Shown: one piece after another, positions 8,180 through 16,077 of the stretch
How positions within the stretch are numbered: position 1 is the first letter of the stretch
How the letters are laid out: the number at the start of each line of letters is the position of its first letter
DNA from: an uncultured Oscillospiraceae bacterium
GTDB taxonomy: Bacteria; Bacillota; Clostridia; Oscillospirales; Ruminococcaceae
Length of the DNA stretch: 64,000 bases
NCBI GenBank assembly: GCA_910578255.1
Contig: CAJTQM010000004.1
Location: forward strand, 22,508-86,507
Direction: 5' to 3'
Translations under genes and position numbers: made by a program
Notes under the pieces: generated by a model
The model's database searches: none
The model's input: only the letters and a program-made list of their open reading frames with translations
Told to the model about the DNA's origin: nothing

Positions 8180-8206
8180 TTTAGTTTCATCATTGCCTGA
8201 CGAATA
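8180..8206 (+). promoter_or_regulatory. Sigma-28-type promoter for the cadherin-like/sortase operon
   Basis: TTTAGTTT, an 11-base spacer, GACGAATA. The -35 8-mer, the spacer length and the ACGAATA core are the same as in the proposed flagellin promoter at 15928-15954, which is the main argument for it. It gives a leader of about 190 bases. Confidence 0.6.
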
Positions 8207-8402
8207 TAAAATGAGTAGGAAAGGTATATGCTGATCCGGCTTTGGAAAATGGGCCGCGCTGTCATGGAAAACTGGAAAAACAGCGCATAGAAAGGCTTTA
8301 TCCGCCCGGATGAGGGGTATATCCGCCGAATTTCTTCTACATCGGCGTAACAGGGGGCTGCTTTTTCCAGTTGGCGGTCCGGGATGCAAATCGGAGGTTA
8401 CA

Positions 8403-11400
8403 ATGAAATTCAGAAAGATTCAATCCGTTTTATTGGCGGCAGCGATGGCCTTTACCATTTTGCCGCTGGGTTCCATACAGGCTTTGGCCGCTGCGACCAA
8501 GCCGACAACCCCTACGACCACCAAGCCGGTCCTTTCCTTTGAAAAAGGGGATGACGGGGACTCGGGTAAGGCTTCGATTGTTACAGGGCGAAGCATTGAT
8601 ATTTTGGAAACCTTCCCCGGCACGGTGACTTTTGTGCGGGAGAGTATGACCATTAAAAACAACGCCGAGGGCGGCAGCTATAACGCGGGTATTACAGTCA
8701 ACAAGGACTCAATCTCGGTGGCTGAGGCGTTTAATCCGGGCGCGGGTACCGAAGGAGGTTCTTATACGCCGGAGAGCGATCCGGCGACCAAGGGCGACTT
8801 CAACGTGACCGGAAACTATTATACCGTAACCGCTGAAGGCGTTTTGTGGGAAGAGAATACAGCCAGTGGCGCGAAGGCCACCGGTTATGTCCGGTCGGAT
8901 ACGCCTTCGGCTATTACCATGCTCAGTTCCATTACGCTCAGATGTACCTCGGCGGAAAAGCTGAACCAGGAGCCGGGATTTGAGGTGGTGCCGGACAGCG
9001 CCAGCGGCTCGCTGGAAAAGTTTGAGGGCGGCGATGTAGGTGTCATCAGCTATACCCAGGACCCCAAAAAGCAAAAAGAAATCCGTCTGGCGATTCAAAA
9101 GGGCAACTATCGAATTGAATTGACCTTAAACCCGAAATTGCAGTACAGCTTTGAGACAGACGACAAAGGCAACCAGATTCTGGTGGACGATGGAACGGGA
9201 AACAAGGTCCCGGTTCCGAAGGAGACGGATAACTTTGTCCGCGAGGGAACCACCTTCCGGCTGGATTTCCAGCTTCCCCAGTCCAACCCGATTATGCTGA
9301 CGGTGTACACCCCCCAGGCGGCGATGAACGAGGTTGAGACAAGGGTGGAAAACAGCGCTGGTTCCCGGCTGACCGACAGCGACAGAAAAGAAATCGACTG
9401 GGAAAAGCTGACCGACGCCCAGAAGGAAAAGCTTTACGCTTATATGCTCAGCGCCAACAACGATTTTGGCTATATTACCGGCAACTTTATGCTGCGCCAG
9501 TATATTCGCGAGTTTAACGCCCGGTTTAAAATCGAGTGGGAATGGAGGCCGGCAGACCCGGCGGACCAGAATGCGATTATAAAAGAGGGAACCAATACCG
9601 AATGGCAGCAGATGACGGTTACGGCCCAGGAGGACGATATTACCGGCACGCTGGAAGCGACGGTTTATTACGAAACCAAGGAGGGCAGCGGCGTTTGGCA
9701 GAAATCCAACACTGGCGCCATATCCAAGCCGGTGACCATTCGGGGCCGCGGCAAGCTGGTAGGTGTGACCCAGGTGCAGGAGATCGGTGAGAGCGGGACG
9801 AAAAGATACCCTGTCGCCGACCCGGACGCGCCGGAGGATGAGAAAACCACCGATCTGCCGGGCATCAAAACGCTGGACGCCTACAAGGGCAACGTCCCGG
9901 GGCTTGACATTCATCCGGTGGGCCCGTATCAGTATGATTTGCAGCTGAACATGGGCGCCAAAAATGGTGCCGCCAAATATGCCAGCGTTACCGTAGACGG
10001 CAAGGACGACGTGGCAAAGAATTCGGTGGTGCTGCGGACCTGGACCGGATCAGATACGCCGAGGGATTATACGCCGGGGGCGGAAATTTTCAATCCCCAA
10101 ACGGTATTGAGCAGCGAAACGCCGGGACTTGTCAACCTGTCGGTGATCGCCCAGCAGCTGCCGCCAAAGGCCGGGCCGCAGCAGGTGACGCTGACCTTCC
10201 GTTTCTTTGTGCAGGACCGTAACGGCCAGATTGTGCCCAGCTCTGAAAAGTTTTCGATTACCATCAACGTGCGGGACAGTTCCCCCAGCCAGGACAGTTC
10301 GCTGACGGCGCTGGAGATCCGCGACCAGGAGAATGAGAAGATCGAGTATCCCTTTGCTTCGGATCAGCTTTCTTATACCCAGAATACCACCGGAACCGTC
10401 CATATTCCGTGGAAATCGGAGGAGATCACCCTGACGCCGTTTGTCAACAGCGACTGGGGCCGGGACAAACCGATGAGCCTTACCTGGTATGACAGCAGCG
10501 GCAAACAAATCGGCGGCCCGGAGGAGATATTCGACGGCCAAAAGAGCGTCGCCATCCCGTTCGAAAAGGCAAACAGTCTGGTGAAGCTGAAGGTCCTGGT
10601 AAAATGCGAGGATCCGCGGGAGACTTATTGGTCCACCTACGAGCTGGATGTGATTCGGGATCTGCCCAGCGACGACGCTACCTTAAAGTCGCTCGGCATC
10701 TATTTCGAGGACGACAGCGAAATGGCAAACAACCTGATTTCCAATTTTGATCCGGCGGAAACGGAATACAGCATCGAGGTTCCCTATTCCACCAACCGGC
10801 TGCGGATTCGGGCGGAAAAGAACCACAAGCGGGCGAAGGGTCCGACGATTACGCCGGAGCTGGTGGGAAATAATCAGTACGACAAGGATCTGCAGTGGCT
10901 GGATGGTCTGAAGACAAGGTTTACCGAGGCGACGGACGGTATAGTGGATGTGACCTTTGAGATGCTGGCGGAAGACGGCGTGACCACCCGCACCTACACG
11001 GTACATATGCGCAGGCTGGATCCCAATAACGATCCGACCCTGAGCGGACTGCTGGTAGGCAATGCGGATGAGGAGAACGTCCCTTACGAGCCGGGCTTTA
11101 AGGCGGATACGCTTACCTATACGGCGGATATTCCGTACCAGACCAAACAGATCAAGCTGAACATCACGCCGACGGATTTAAATGTGTCCAACATCCAGAT
11201 TTATTCGCTGAACAAGGACCACCTTGTGTTCGAGATGAGCCAGGGTCAGGTGAAAGCCGGCGCGTGGACCTCGGCCATGGATGTTCTGCCCATTGACGAT
11301 GACACGATTTTGCGTGTTGGCCATCACACCTTCTACATTGTAGTGACGGCGGAAAATGAGACGGATACCCAGGAATACGAACTGCGGGTGCGCAGAGCCG

Positions 11401-13046
11401 AGCCCAGTGACGACGCTTTGTTAAAGTCCCTGGAATTGCAGGATCAGGACGGGAACAAGATTAAGACCTTTGGTTTCCATCCGGACGAGACCAGTTATAG
11501 TTTAAAAGTTCCTTACGAGACCAACGGGGTCAGCTTTACGCCCAATACCAATCATATGTGGGCCACCGTTCAGATCAATGAGGGGACGCAGATGGACATA
11601 GTGAGGCCGTATGTCATTGCCAGCGGCAAAACCTCCAAGGTCTTTAAACTCAACGATCCGGGCAATCCTAAGGAGTTTCAGGTAGTCATTACGGCGGAAG
11701 ACGGAGAAACCCAGAAGACATACAATATTTCCATCGACAGAGAGCCGCCCAGCAGCGACGCCCGGTTAAAAGGGCTGAAGGTAGATAATGCGGAGGAATT
11801 TAGTCCAGTTTTCGTCTCCAATGAGACCGATTACTCTGCGACCATTCCGGAAGGGGTCCAAGGGGCGATCATTACGGCAACGGTCAACCAGCCGGGCGCG
11901 ACGATCCGGATTGGCTATGTGTTGAGCGACGGAAGCTTTCAGGTGATTCAGGCGGCAGAAAGCGGGAAGCCTTCCGATATGATTGAAATCATTGAGGTAA
12001 ATCAAACGATTGGCGTTGAGGTTACGGCCCAGGACGGCGAAACCAAAATCATTTATAAGATCAACTTTACCAACGAAAACCTTGTCGAAAAGACCAACAA
12101 CGCCGATCTGCGGTCTTTGGTTGTGAACAAGGGGCAGATGACGCCGGACTTCCAGGCGGCGGTGACCGAATATGAGGTGGCCGTAACCGAGGATACCTGG
12201 TCGGTGGATATCATCCCGCGGGTGGCCGATCCGCTGGCAACGATGCGGGTGCTGGCGGGAACTAAGGAAATCGGTGACTACAACGGCAACTATGCACTGG
12301 CGCTGGTGGACGGGGAAAACGCCGTGACCATCGAGGTCACCTCTCCGGACGGGACGACAGTGAAGAATTACAGCCTGAAGATTTACCGCAACGAAGAGGG
12401 AAAACTGAAAAATCTGACCCCGCTGGAAGCGGAGCAGGTGGACTATAAGAATTCAGACAACGTGATCACAGTGATGATCAGCGAGTATCCGCGGGTTGGC
12501 GCCAGCGTCTTTAATACGCTGCGGGATTATCCGGAAAAGACGATCGTCTTCCAGGGAAATGACTATTCTTTGGAATTTAAAGCGTCGGATATCGACCGGG
12601 TTGTGCCGCAAAAAACAGTTTACGACTTTAGAATGTCCTTTGACTCGCCGGATTCGTCGGATATTTACAGTGAGATCGATTCCTATCAGGGCAACGGCGA
12701 CATTATCAACCGGGCGGTCTTTGTTTACTTCGAGGACGGCTCCAGCGACGATATGCTTCCGCTGCCGGGTCCTGCGGTTCTGCATTTGAACCTTGGCAAC
12801 AAATATGGAAGTCAAACGCTGTACTGGCACTACTACAACCGGGCGAGAGAACGGATTGATTATTACGGAACGATCAGAAGCAATAAACAGGGGACGGTTG
12901 CGGTTCGGATTGACCATTTTTCCACCTACATTGTCACGCCGTTCCATCGCATTGTCGGCTCGGAGGATTTGTCCAGTTCCATTGACGCGCTGGGCGCCGG
13001 TGGCAAGACCAATCCATATACTGGTTTGCGGGAGGTAAGATTTTGA
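8403..13046 (+). CDS. Very large secreted protein with six cadherin-like beta-sandwich domains and C-terminal NPYTG
   Basis: About 1,547 residues. The start at 8403 has CGGAGG 7 bases upstream and gives a clean signal peptide (basic MKFRK, hydrophobic core, cut near ALAAA). The first ~600 residues are beta-rich and not recognised. Six tandem units starting near residues 631, 757, 876, 1003, 1119 and 1232 each open with a pattern like D-(S/A)-L-x-x-L and carry a Y(S/T)-x-x-(V/I)P-strand; this matches the cadherin-like beta-sandwich family PF12733. A C-terminal domain of ~200 residues follows. The last residues are TNPYTGLREVRF: NPYTG looks like a class B sortase signal, but no hydrophobic helix follows it. 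The sortase gene overlaps the stop by 4 bases. Function is inferred: a surface or appendage protein. Confidence 0.85.
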   Translation: MKFRKIQSVLLAAAMAFTILPLGSIQALAAATKPTTPTTTKPVLSFEKGDDGDSGKASIVTGRSIDILETFPGTVTFVRESMTIKNNAEGGSYNAGITVNKDSISVAEAFNPGAGTEGGSYTPESDPATKGDFNVTGNYYTVTAEGVLWEENTASGAKATGYVRSDTPSAITMLSSITLRCTSAEKLNQEPGFEVVPDSASGSLEKFEGGDVGVISYTQDPKKQKEIRLAIQKGNYRIELTLNPKLQYSFETDDKGNQILVDDGTGNKVPVPKETDNFVREGTTFRLDFQLPQSNPIMLTVYTPQAAMNEVETRVENSAGSRLTDSDRKEIDWEKLTDAQKEKLYAYMLSANNDFGYITGNFMLRQYIREFNARFKIEWEWRPADPADQNAIIKEGTNTEWQQMTVTAQEDDITGTLEATVYYETKEGSGVWQKSNTGAISKPVTIRGRGKLVGVTQVQEIGESGTKRYPVADPDAPEDEKTTDLPGIKTLDAYKGNVPGLDIHPVGPYQYDLQLNMGAKNGAAKYASVTVDGKDDVAKNSVVLRTWTGSDTPRDYTPGAEIFNPQTVLSSETPGLVNLSVIAQQLPPKAGPQQVTLTFRFFVQDRNGQIVPSSEKFSITINVRDSSPSQDSSLTALEIRDQENEKIEYPFASDQLSYTQNTTGTVHIPWKSEEITLTPFVNSDWGRDKPMSLTWYDSSGKQIGGPEEIFDGQKSVAIPFEKANSLVKLKVLVKCEDPRETYWSTYELDVIRDLPSDDATLKSLGIYFEDDSEMANNLISNFDPAETEYSIEVPYSTNRLRIRAEKNHKRAKGPTITPELVGNNQYDKDLQWLDGLKTRFTEATDGIVDVTFEMLAEDGVTTRTYTVHMRRLDPNNDPTLSGLLVGNADEENVPYEPGFKADTLTYTADIPYQTKQIKLNITPTDLNVSNIQIYSLNKDHLVFEMSQGQVKAGAWTSAMDVLPIDDDTILRVGHHTFYIVVTAENETDTQEYELRVRRAEPSDDALLKSLELQDQDGNKIKTFGFHPDETSYSLKVPYETNGVSFTPNTNHMWATVQINEGTQMDIVRPYVIASGKTSKVFKLNDPGNPKEFQVVITAEDGETQKTYNISIDREPPSSDARLKGLKVDNAEEFSPVFVSNETDYSATIPEGVQGAIITATVNQPGATIRIGYVLSDGSFQVIQAAESGKPSDMIEIIEVNQTIGVEVTAQDGETKIIYKINFTNENLVEKTNNADLRSLVVNKGQMTPDFQAAVTEYEVAVTEDTWSVDIIPRVADPLATMRVLAGTKEIGDYNGNYALALVDGENAVTIEVTSPDGTTVKNYSLKIYRNEEGKLKNLTPLEAEQVDYKNSDNVITVMISEYPRVGASVFNTLRDYPEKTIVFQGNDYSLEFKASDIDRVVPQKTVYDFRMSFDSPDSSDIYSEIDSYQGNGDIINRAVFVYFEDGSSDDMLPLPGPAVLHLNLGNKYGSQTLYWHYYNRARERIDYYGTIRSNKQGTVAVRIDHFSTYIVTPFHRIVGSEDLSSSIDALGAGGKTNPYTGLREVRF

Positions 13047-13864
13047 AAAAATTCCTGCTGGTACTTGGGATAGTGTTGACATTCGCGCTGCTGTTGGGAG
13101 CGGCCGCTTATGTTCTCCTTTTCATGGAGGACCCAGTCCCAGAGGAGGTAGGACAATCTGCCAGTATCGCCGAGAAGGTCAGCAAACCGAAAAACGCCGA
13201 TGTGCGCGACCAGGCAGAAACCCAGGCGGATATCCTGGAAATGCTGGACTACGAAACCCGCAAGAATCGGGATACGGTGGGCTGGCTGGTGGTGCCGGGA
13301 ACCAAGATTAACAACAGCGTTCTCCAGTCGTATGACAATGCGGTTTATCTGCGGCAGGATGAGCGGCGGGAATACGACCTGTACGGCTGCTATTTTGTGG
13401 ATTATGAGTGCTCGGTGGGCTCTCGGGAGGAATTGAGCCCCAACACCATCATCTATGGGCACAGCGACCTAAAGGACAATCCGGACGGACCGAGATTTTC
13501 CCAGTTGTACCATTTTACCGACGCGGATTTTGCCCGGGAAACGCCGGTGATACAATTTTCCACGCTGGACGGTTTTATGTACTGGGAGGTTTTTGCGGTA
13601 TTGTATACGGAACTGAACGACAGCTTTATTTCGCCGGATCCGCCGGAGGGCATTGACCGGATGGCGGCGGCGGCGATGGAAAAATCCCTATACGACTATG
13701 GTGTGGAGGTCGGGCCGCAGGACCATGTCCTGCTCCTTTCCACCTGCACTGGCAGCTATGGCGCCAACGATACGAATCACCGGTTTGTCGTGCTGGCAAA
13801 GCTTTTGCCGGAGGACGCCGAGATTCCCACCCAGGCGCAGCTGGAGGTTCGAACAGAAAGTTAG
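13043..13864 (+). CDS. Class B sortase
   Basis: 273 residues. Sortases cleave a sorting motif and join the protein to an amine on the cell wall or another subunit. An N-terminal membrane anchor (residues 4-27) precedes the catalytic domain. The class B triad is visible: His140 in TIIYGHSD, Cys235 in LLSTCTGSYG and Arg247 in NHRFVVLAK. It starts at a TTG that overlaps the TGA of the large upstream gene (13043-13046), with GGGAGG before it, so the two are probably translated as a pair, and the upstream NPYTG protein is the likely substrate. flgB follows after 12 bases, so the sortase is embedded in a flagellar operon, which is unusual. Confidence 0.93.
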   Translation: MKKFLLVLGIVLTFALLLGAAAYVLLFMEDPVPEEVGQSASIAEKVSKPKNADVRDQAETQADILEMLDYETRKNRDTVGWLVVPGTKINNSVLQSYDNAVYLRQDERREYDLYGCYFVDYECSVGSREELSPNTIIYGHSDLKDNPDGPRFSQLYHFTDADFARETPVIQFSTLDGFMYWEVFAVLYTELNDSFISPDPPEGIDRMAAAAMEKSLYDYGVEVGPQDHVLLLSTCTGSYGANDTNHRFVVLAKLLPEDAEIPTQAQLEVRTES

Positions 13865-13876
13865 GAGGAAAAACCA

Positions 13877-14224
13877 ATGTTTTTTGATTCCAAGCAGTTT
13901 TCCGTTATGCGCGGCGGCTTAGAGGGTCTGGCCATTCAGCAGCAGACGATTCTGCACAATCTGGCAAACCTGGACACGCCGGGCTATAAGGCCCGGTCGG
14001 TAAGCTTTGAGAATGTATTGAAGGATTCCAAAAGCCGGTACGATCTGAAGGCCTACATCTACACCGACGACGCGACCTCGATCCGGCCGGATGGAAATAA
14101 CGTGGACGCCGATACCGAGAGTTTGAAGCTTTATCAAAACTATGTACAGCAGCTGTATCTGTACCAGAAAATCAGCGGACAGTTCAGCAATCTTCGGTAT
14201 GTGATGAACCAGTCGGCCAAATAG
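13877..14224 (+). CDS. flgB: Flagellar basal-body rod protein FlgB
   Basis: 115 residues, slightly short for FlgB. It forms the proximal rod. The rod signature is plain: the N-terminal helix with LAIQQQTILHNLANLDTPGYKA, where ANLDTPGY replaces the more usual ANxxTPGY, then the D1-like region, and a closing helix YVQQLYLYQKISGQFSNLRYVM. The ATG has TAGGAGG upstream. It comes right after the sortase gene and 18 bases before flgC. In Bacillus flgB-flgC are joined to fliE-fliF; here fliE-fliF lie about 8 kb away, with flagellin and receptor genes in between. Confidence 0.95.
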   Translation: MFFDSKQFSVMRGGLEGLAIQQQTILHNLANLDTPGYKARSVSFENVLKDSKSRYDLKAYIYTDDATSIRPDGNNVDADTESLKLYQNYVQQLYLYQKISGQFSNLRYVMNQSAK

Positions 14225-14242
14225 CACAAAGGAGGGCTTTTC

Positions 14243-14677
14243 ATGTCTTTACTTGATTCGATGAACATTACCGGCTCTGCTCTGACCGCAGAACGCTTTC
14301 GCATGGATGTTGCTTTGCAGAATCTGGCCAACGTAAACAACACCCGCACCGCTGCCGGCGAGCCCTATCGCCGCAAGCAGGTGATCTTCCAGGAACGGGG
14401 GGTCAGCTTTGCCAGCGCGCTGCGGGAAGAAGAGGCCCGGGTAAAAGGCGGCGGTGTCCGGGTGACCCGGGTGGTCGAGAGCCAGCGGGACTTTATCCCG
14501 GTGTACGATCCGGCTCATCCCGACGCCAATGAGGAGGGCTACGTCATGATGCCAAATGTGGACGCCACCGAGGAGCGGATCGACCTGATGGCCGCCTCCA
14601 ATTCCTACGAAGCGAACCTGACCGCCCTTTCGCTGGTGAAATCTTTGGCGCTGAAGGCGCTGGAAATCGGCAAATAG
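14243..14677 (+). CDS. flgC: Flagellar basal-body rod protein FlgC
   Basis: 144 residues, normal length. FlgC is a proximal rod subunit. It begins with the expected helix DSMNITGSALTAERFRMDV and LQNLANVNNTRTAAGEPYRRK (the NxxNTxT rod signature), and ends with EERIDLMAASNSYEANLTALSLVKSLALKALEIG, the typical FlgC C-terminal helix. AAAGGAGGG precedes the ATG. It is followed by a soluble protein similar to part of MotA rather than by fliE. Confidence 0.97.
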   Translation: MSLLDSMNITGSALTAERFRMDVALQNLANVNNTRTAAGEPYRRKQVIFQERGVSFASALREEEARVKGGGVRVTRVVESQRDFIPVYDPAHPDANEEGYVMMPNVDATEERIDLMAASNSYEANLTALSLVKSLALKALEIGK

Positions 14678-14749
14678 CAGGTACGGACACGTTAAGGCGT
14701 TTGCCCAAAGACGGGCCGGCGGCCAGATTTGCCAAGACGGAGGATTTTT

Positions 14750-15202
14750 ATGCAGTATACAATGAGCGCCGAATATTTCGCTCAGCAGATTCAATGCACC
14801 CGCGAAGGAAAACACGAGACGTTGCCGACGGTCCGCCAGCTGGTAGAACTGGCCTTTGCGGCGCGCAGCGAGGGACTGCTGAAAATGGACGATATGGTCA
14901 ACGACTACGCAAGATTCCCGGACCCGTTTTTGCGCAAGGCGGTGAACCTTGTGGTGGAGGTCGCCAATCCCGACGCCATTCGTCAGGTGCTTTATAACTT
15001 TATCCTCTCGTCGAAACGGGTTGCCAACAATAATCAGTTTCTCAATCAGGTGGTCATCACCGAGACAATGCTGGCCATCAGCCGGTCGGATGATTTGGAC
15101 TACGTGTTCACCTACCTCGTTCCCTCTTTTTTTGGGGTGGAGTACGAGCGGGAAGTGGTGAACGTTTACCGCAACTACAAAAAACAGCTGTTGGGAAGAT
15201 AA
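14750..15202 (+). CDS. Soluble MotA-cytoplasmic-loop-like protein (putative motor modulator)
   Basis: 150 residues from the ATG at 14750 (GGAGG 6 bases upstream); no signal peptide or membrane helix. Residues ~20-75 align by eye with the cytoplasmic loop of this window's own MotA: LVELAFAARSEGLL with VDLAKEARINGLL, and DPFLRKAVNLVVEVANPD with DPFLKNSMMLVVDAVEPE, about 18 identities in 48 with many conservative changes. The FliG-contacting Arg of MotA (R90 in E. coli) is kept and the Glu (E98) is Asp. The second half (LDYVFTYLVPSFFGVEYEREVVNVYRN) I do not recognise. Between flgC and a ComFB gene, it could bind FliG without conducting ions, as a brake, clutch or competitor. That function is inference. 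Confidence 0.7.
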   Translation: MQYTMSAEYFAQQIQCTREGKHETLPTVRQLVELAFAARSEGLLKMDDMVNDYARFPDPFLRKAVNLVVEVANPDAIRQVLYNFILSSKRVANNNQFLNQVVITETMLAISRSDDLDYVFTYLVPSFFGVEYEREVVNVYRNYKKQLLGR

Positions 15203-15238
15203 CACCCCATCTGCCACGAGTCAGAAAGGATGATCGGG

Positions 15239-15502
15239 ATGTCGGATTACAAAAACGTAATGGAAGATTTGATCGAGGAGGAGTTTGACAGCCTGCAGCC
15301 CACCTTGGACTGCTGCACCTGCGAGGCCTGCCGCAGCGATATGATCGCTTATGCTTTGAATCAGCTGCCGCCCAAATACGTAGCTACCCGCAAGGGGGAG
15401 GTCTACTCCAAAACCTTTATTTTGCGCAATCAGCACCGGACCGACATTATGGCCGCGCTGACCAAGGCTGCCAGCGTTGTAAAGGCCAATCCCCGTCACT
15501 AG
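15239..15502 (+). CDS. ComFB-family protein (putative c-di-GMP receptor)
   Basis: 87 residues from the ATG at 15239 (AGAAAGGA 8 bases upstream; an ATG at 15230 overlaps that site). ComFB signature: VMEDLIEEEFDSL, a Cys cluster CCTCEACRSD, then ALNQLPPKYVATRKGEVYSK. The cysteines suggest a structural zinc. ComFB was named for Bacillus competence, but members have recently been reported as c-di-GMP receptors affecting motility. Here there is no competence gene near by; it is the last gene of the flgB-flgC operon, next to a MotA-loop-like protein, which supports a motility role. Function in this species is inferred. Confidence 0.88.
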   Translation: MSDYKNVMEDLIEEEFDSLQPTLDCCTCEACRSDMIAYALNQLPPKYVATRKGEVYSKTFILRNQHRTDIMAALTKAASVVKANPRH

Positions 15503-15927
15503 TTTTGCGTAAAACGGCTGTGGAGCCGCGAAAAAAGCGTCGGCTGACGTTTGAACCGGCGCGGCGTATACCAAAAATACACAAAAGAGGCGCTGTCAGC
15601 AGACGGTTTGTCCTCATGATTTAGTCAAAGAATTTGACCGCAACATTTGGAGGATGGGCGGTCATTTTCTTTTGCAAATCTGGCAAACCAGCGGTTACAA
15701 CGCCCAGGATCACCATGCAAAAAAGCCCTTCGTATGGAACCGTGCGCATCACCTGCTTTCAAAAGGGGAGTGACAAACCGCCTGCCGAATGCGACAGCGC
15801 CAAAAATATTTTAGAAAATTGGTTTGAACAATGCAGGACAGCCCGCGCCGTTTTCCTGCGAAAACCGCTTTCCACGGCCGTTTTTTGCGTCCTGCTCGAA
15901 TTCGAGAAAAAATTTGCCAGAATCCGC
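15503..15927. other. Non-coding interval with nested inverted repeats between comFB-like gene and flagellin promoter
   Basis: About 425 bases with no gene I can support. It has a small hairpin CGGCT-GTGG-AGCCG just after the comFB-like gene, and a nested set at 15833-15906: outer arms GCAGGAC (15833-15839) and GTCCTGC (15889-15895), an inner GTTTTC-CTGC-GAAAAC, a T-run GTTTTTTGC, and the 12-bp palindrome CTCGAATTCGAG (15895-15906). It may end the upstream transcript, but the fit to an intrinsic terminator is poor. Confidence 0.5.
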
Positions 15928-15954
15928 TTTAGTTTTTGGCAGGAGCAACGAATA
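15928..15954 (+). promoter_or_regulatory. Sigma-28-type promoter for flagellin
   Basis: TTTAGTTT, an 11-base spacer, AACGAATA. It lies about 120 bases before the fliC start. The -10 is not the classical GCCGATAA, but the same 8-mer, spacing and ACGAATA core occur at 8180-8206. Confidence 0.6.
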
Positions 15955-15980
15955 TTGTTGTTGAAAGCAAATTTGGTTTT

Positions 15981-16019
15981 CGGTTCCGGCCCTTGCAGGG
16001 CCCGCGGGGGGCGGAACTT
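15981..16019 (+). other. Stem-loops in the flagellin mRNA leader
   Basis: Outer arms GTTCCG (15983-15988) and CGGAAC (16012-16017) enclose GGCCC-TTGCA-GGGCC. This GC-rich structure lies near the 5' end of the leader and could protect a highly abundant mRNA. Confidence 0.6.
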
Positions 16020-16038
16020 GAAAATAAACAAAGCGTGG

Positions 16039-16071
16039 CTTCAAGGATGAGGCCGCATATTACAAGGAGGT
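16039..16071 (+). promoter_or_regulatory. Two candidate CsrA sites in the flagellin leader, one on the Shine-Dalgarno
   Basis: TTCAAGGATGA (GGA at 16045-16047) and TTACAAGGAGGT (GGA at 16066-16068), 21 bases apart. The second is also the ribosome binding site of fliC and fits the CsrA consensus RUACARGGAUGU in 10 of 12 positions by eye. B. subtilis hag has the same two-site plan. Confidence 0.65.
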
Positions 16072-16077
16072 TTCACC

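Noticed and set aside
8310..8402. A longer N-terminus for the giant secreted protein
   Set aside because: The start at 8403 has a good ribosome binding site and gives a proper signal peptide at the N-terminus; the longer form would bury it.
15634..16050. A 138-residue open frame before flagellin
   Set aside because: No good ribosome binding site, odd composition, and it overlaps the flagellin promoter and leader hairpins.
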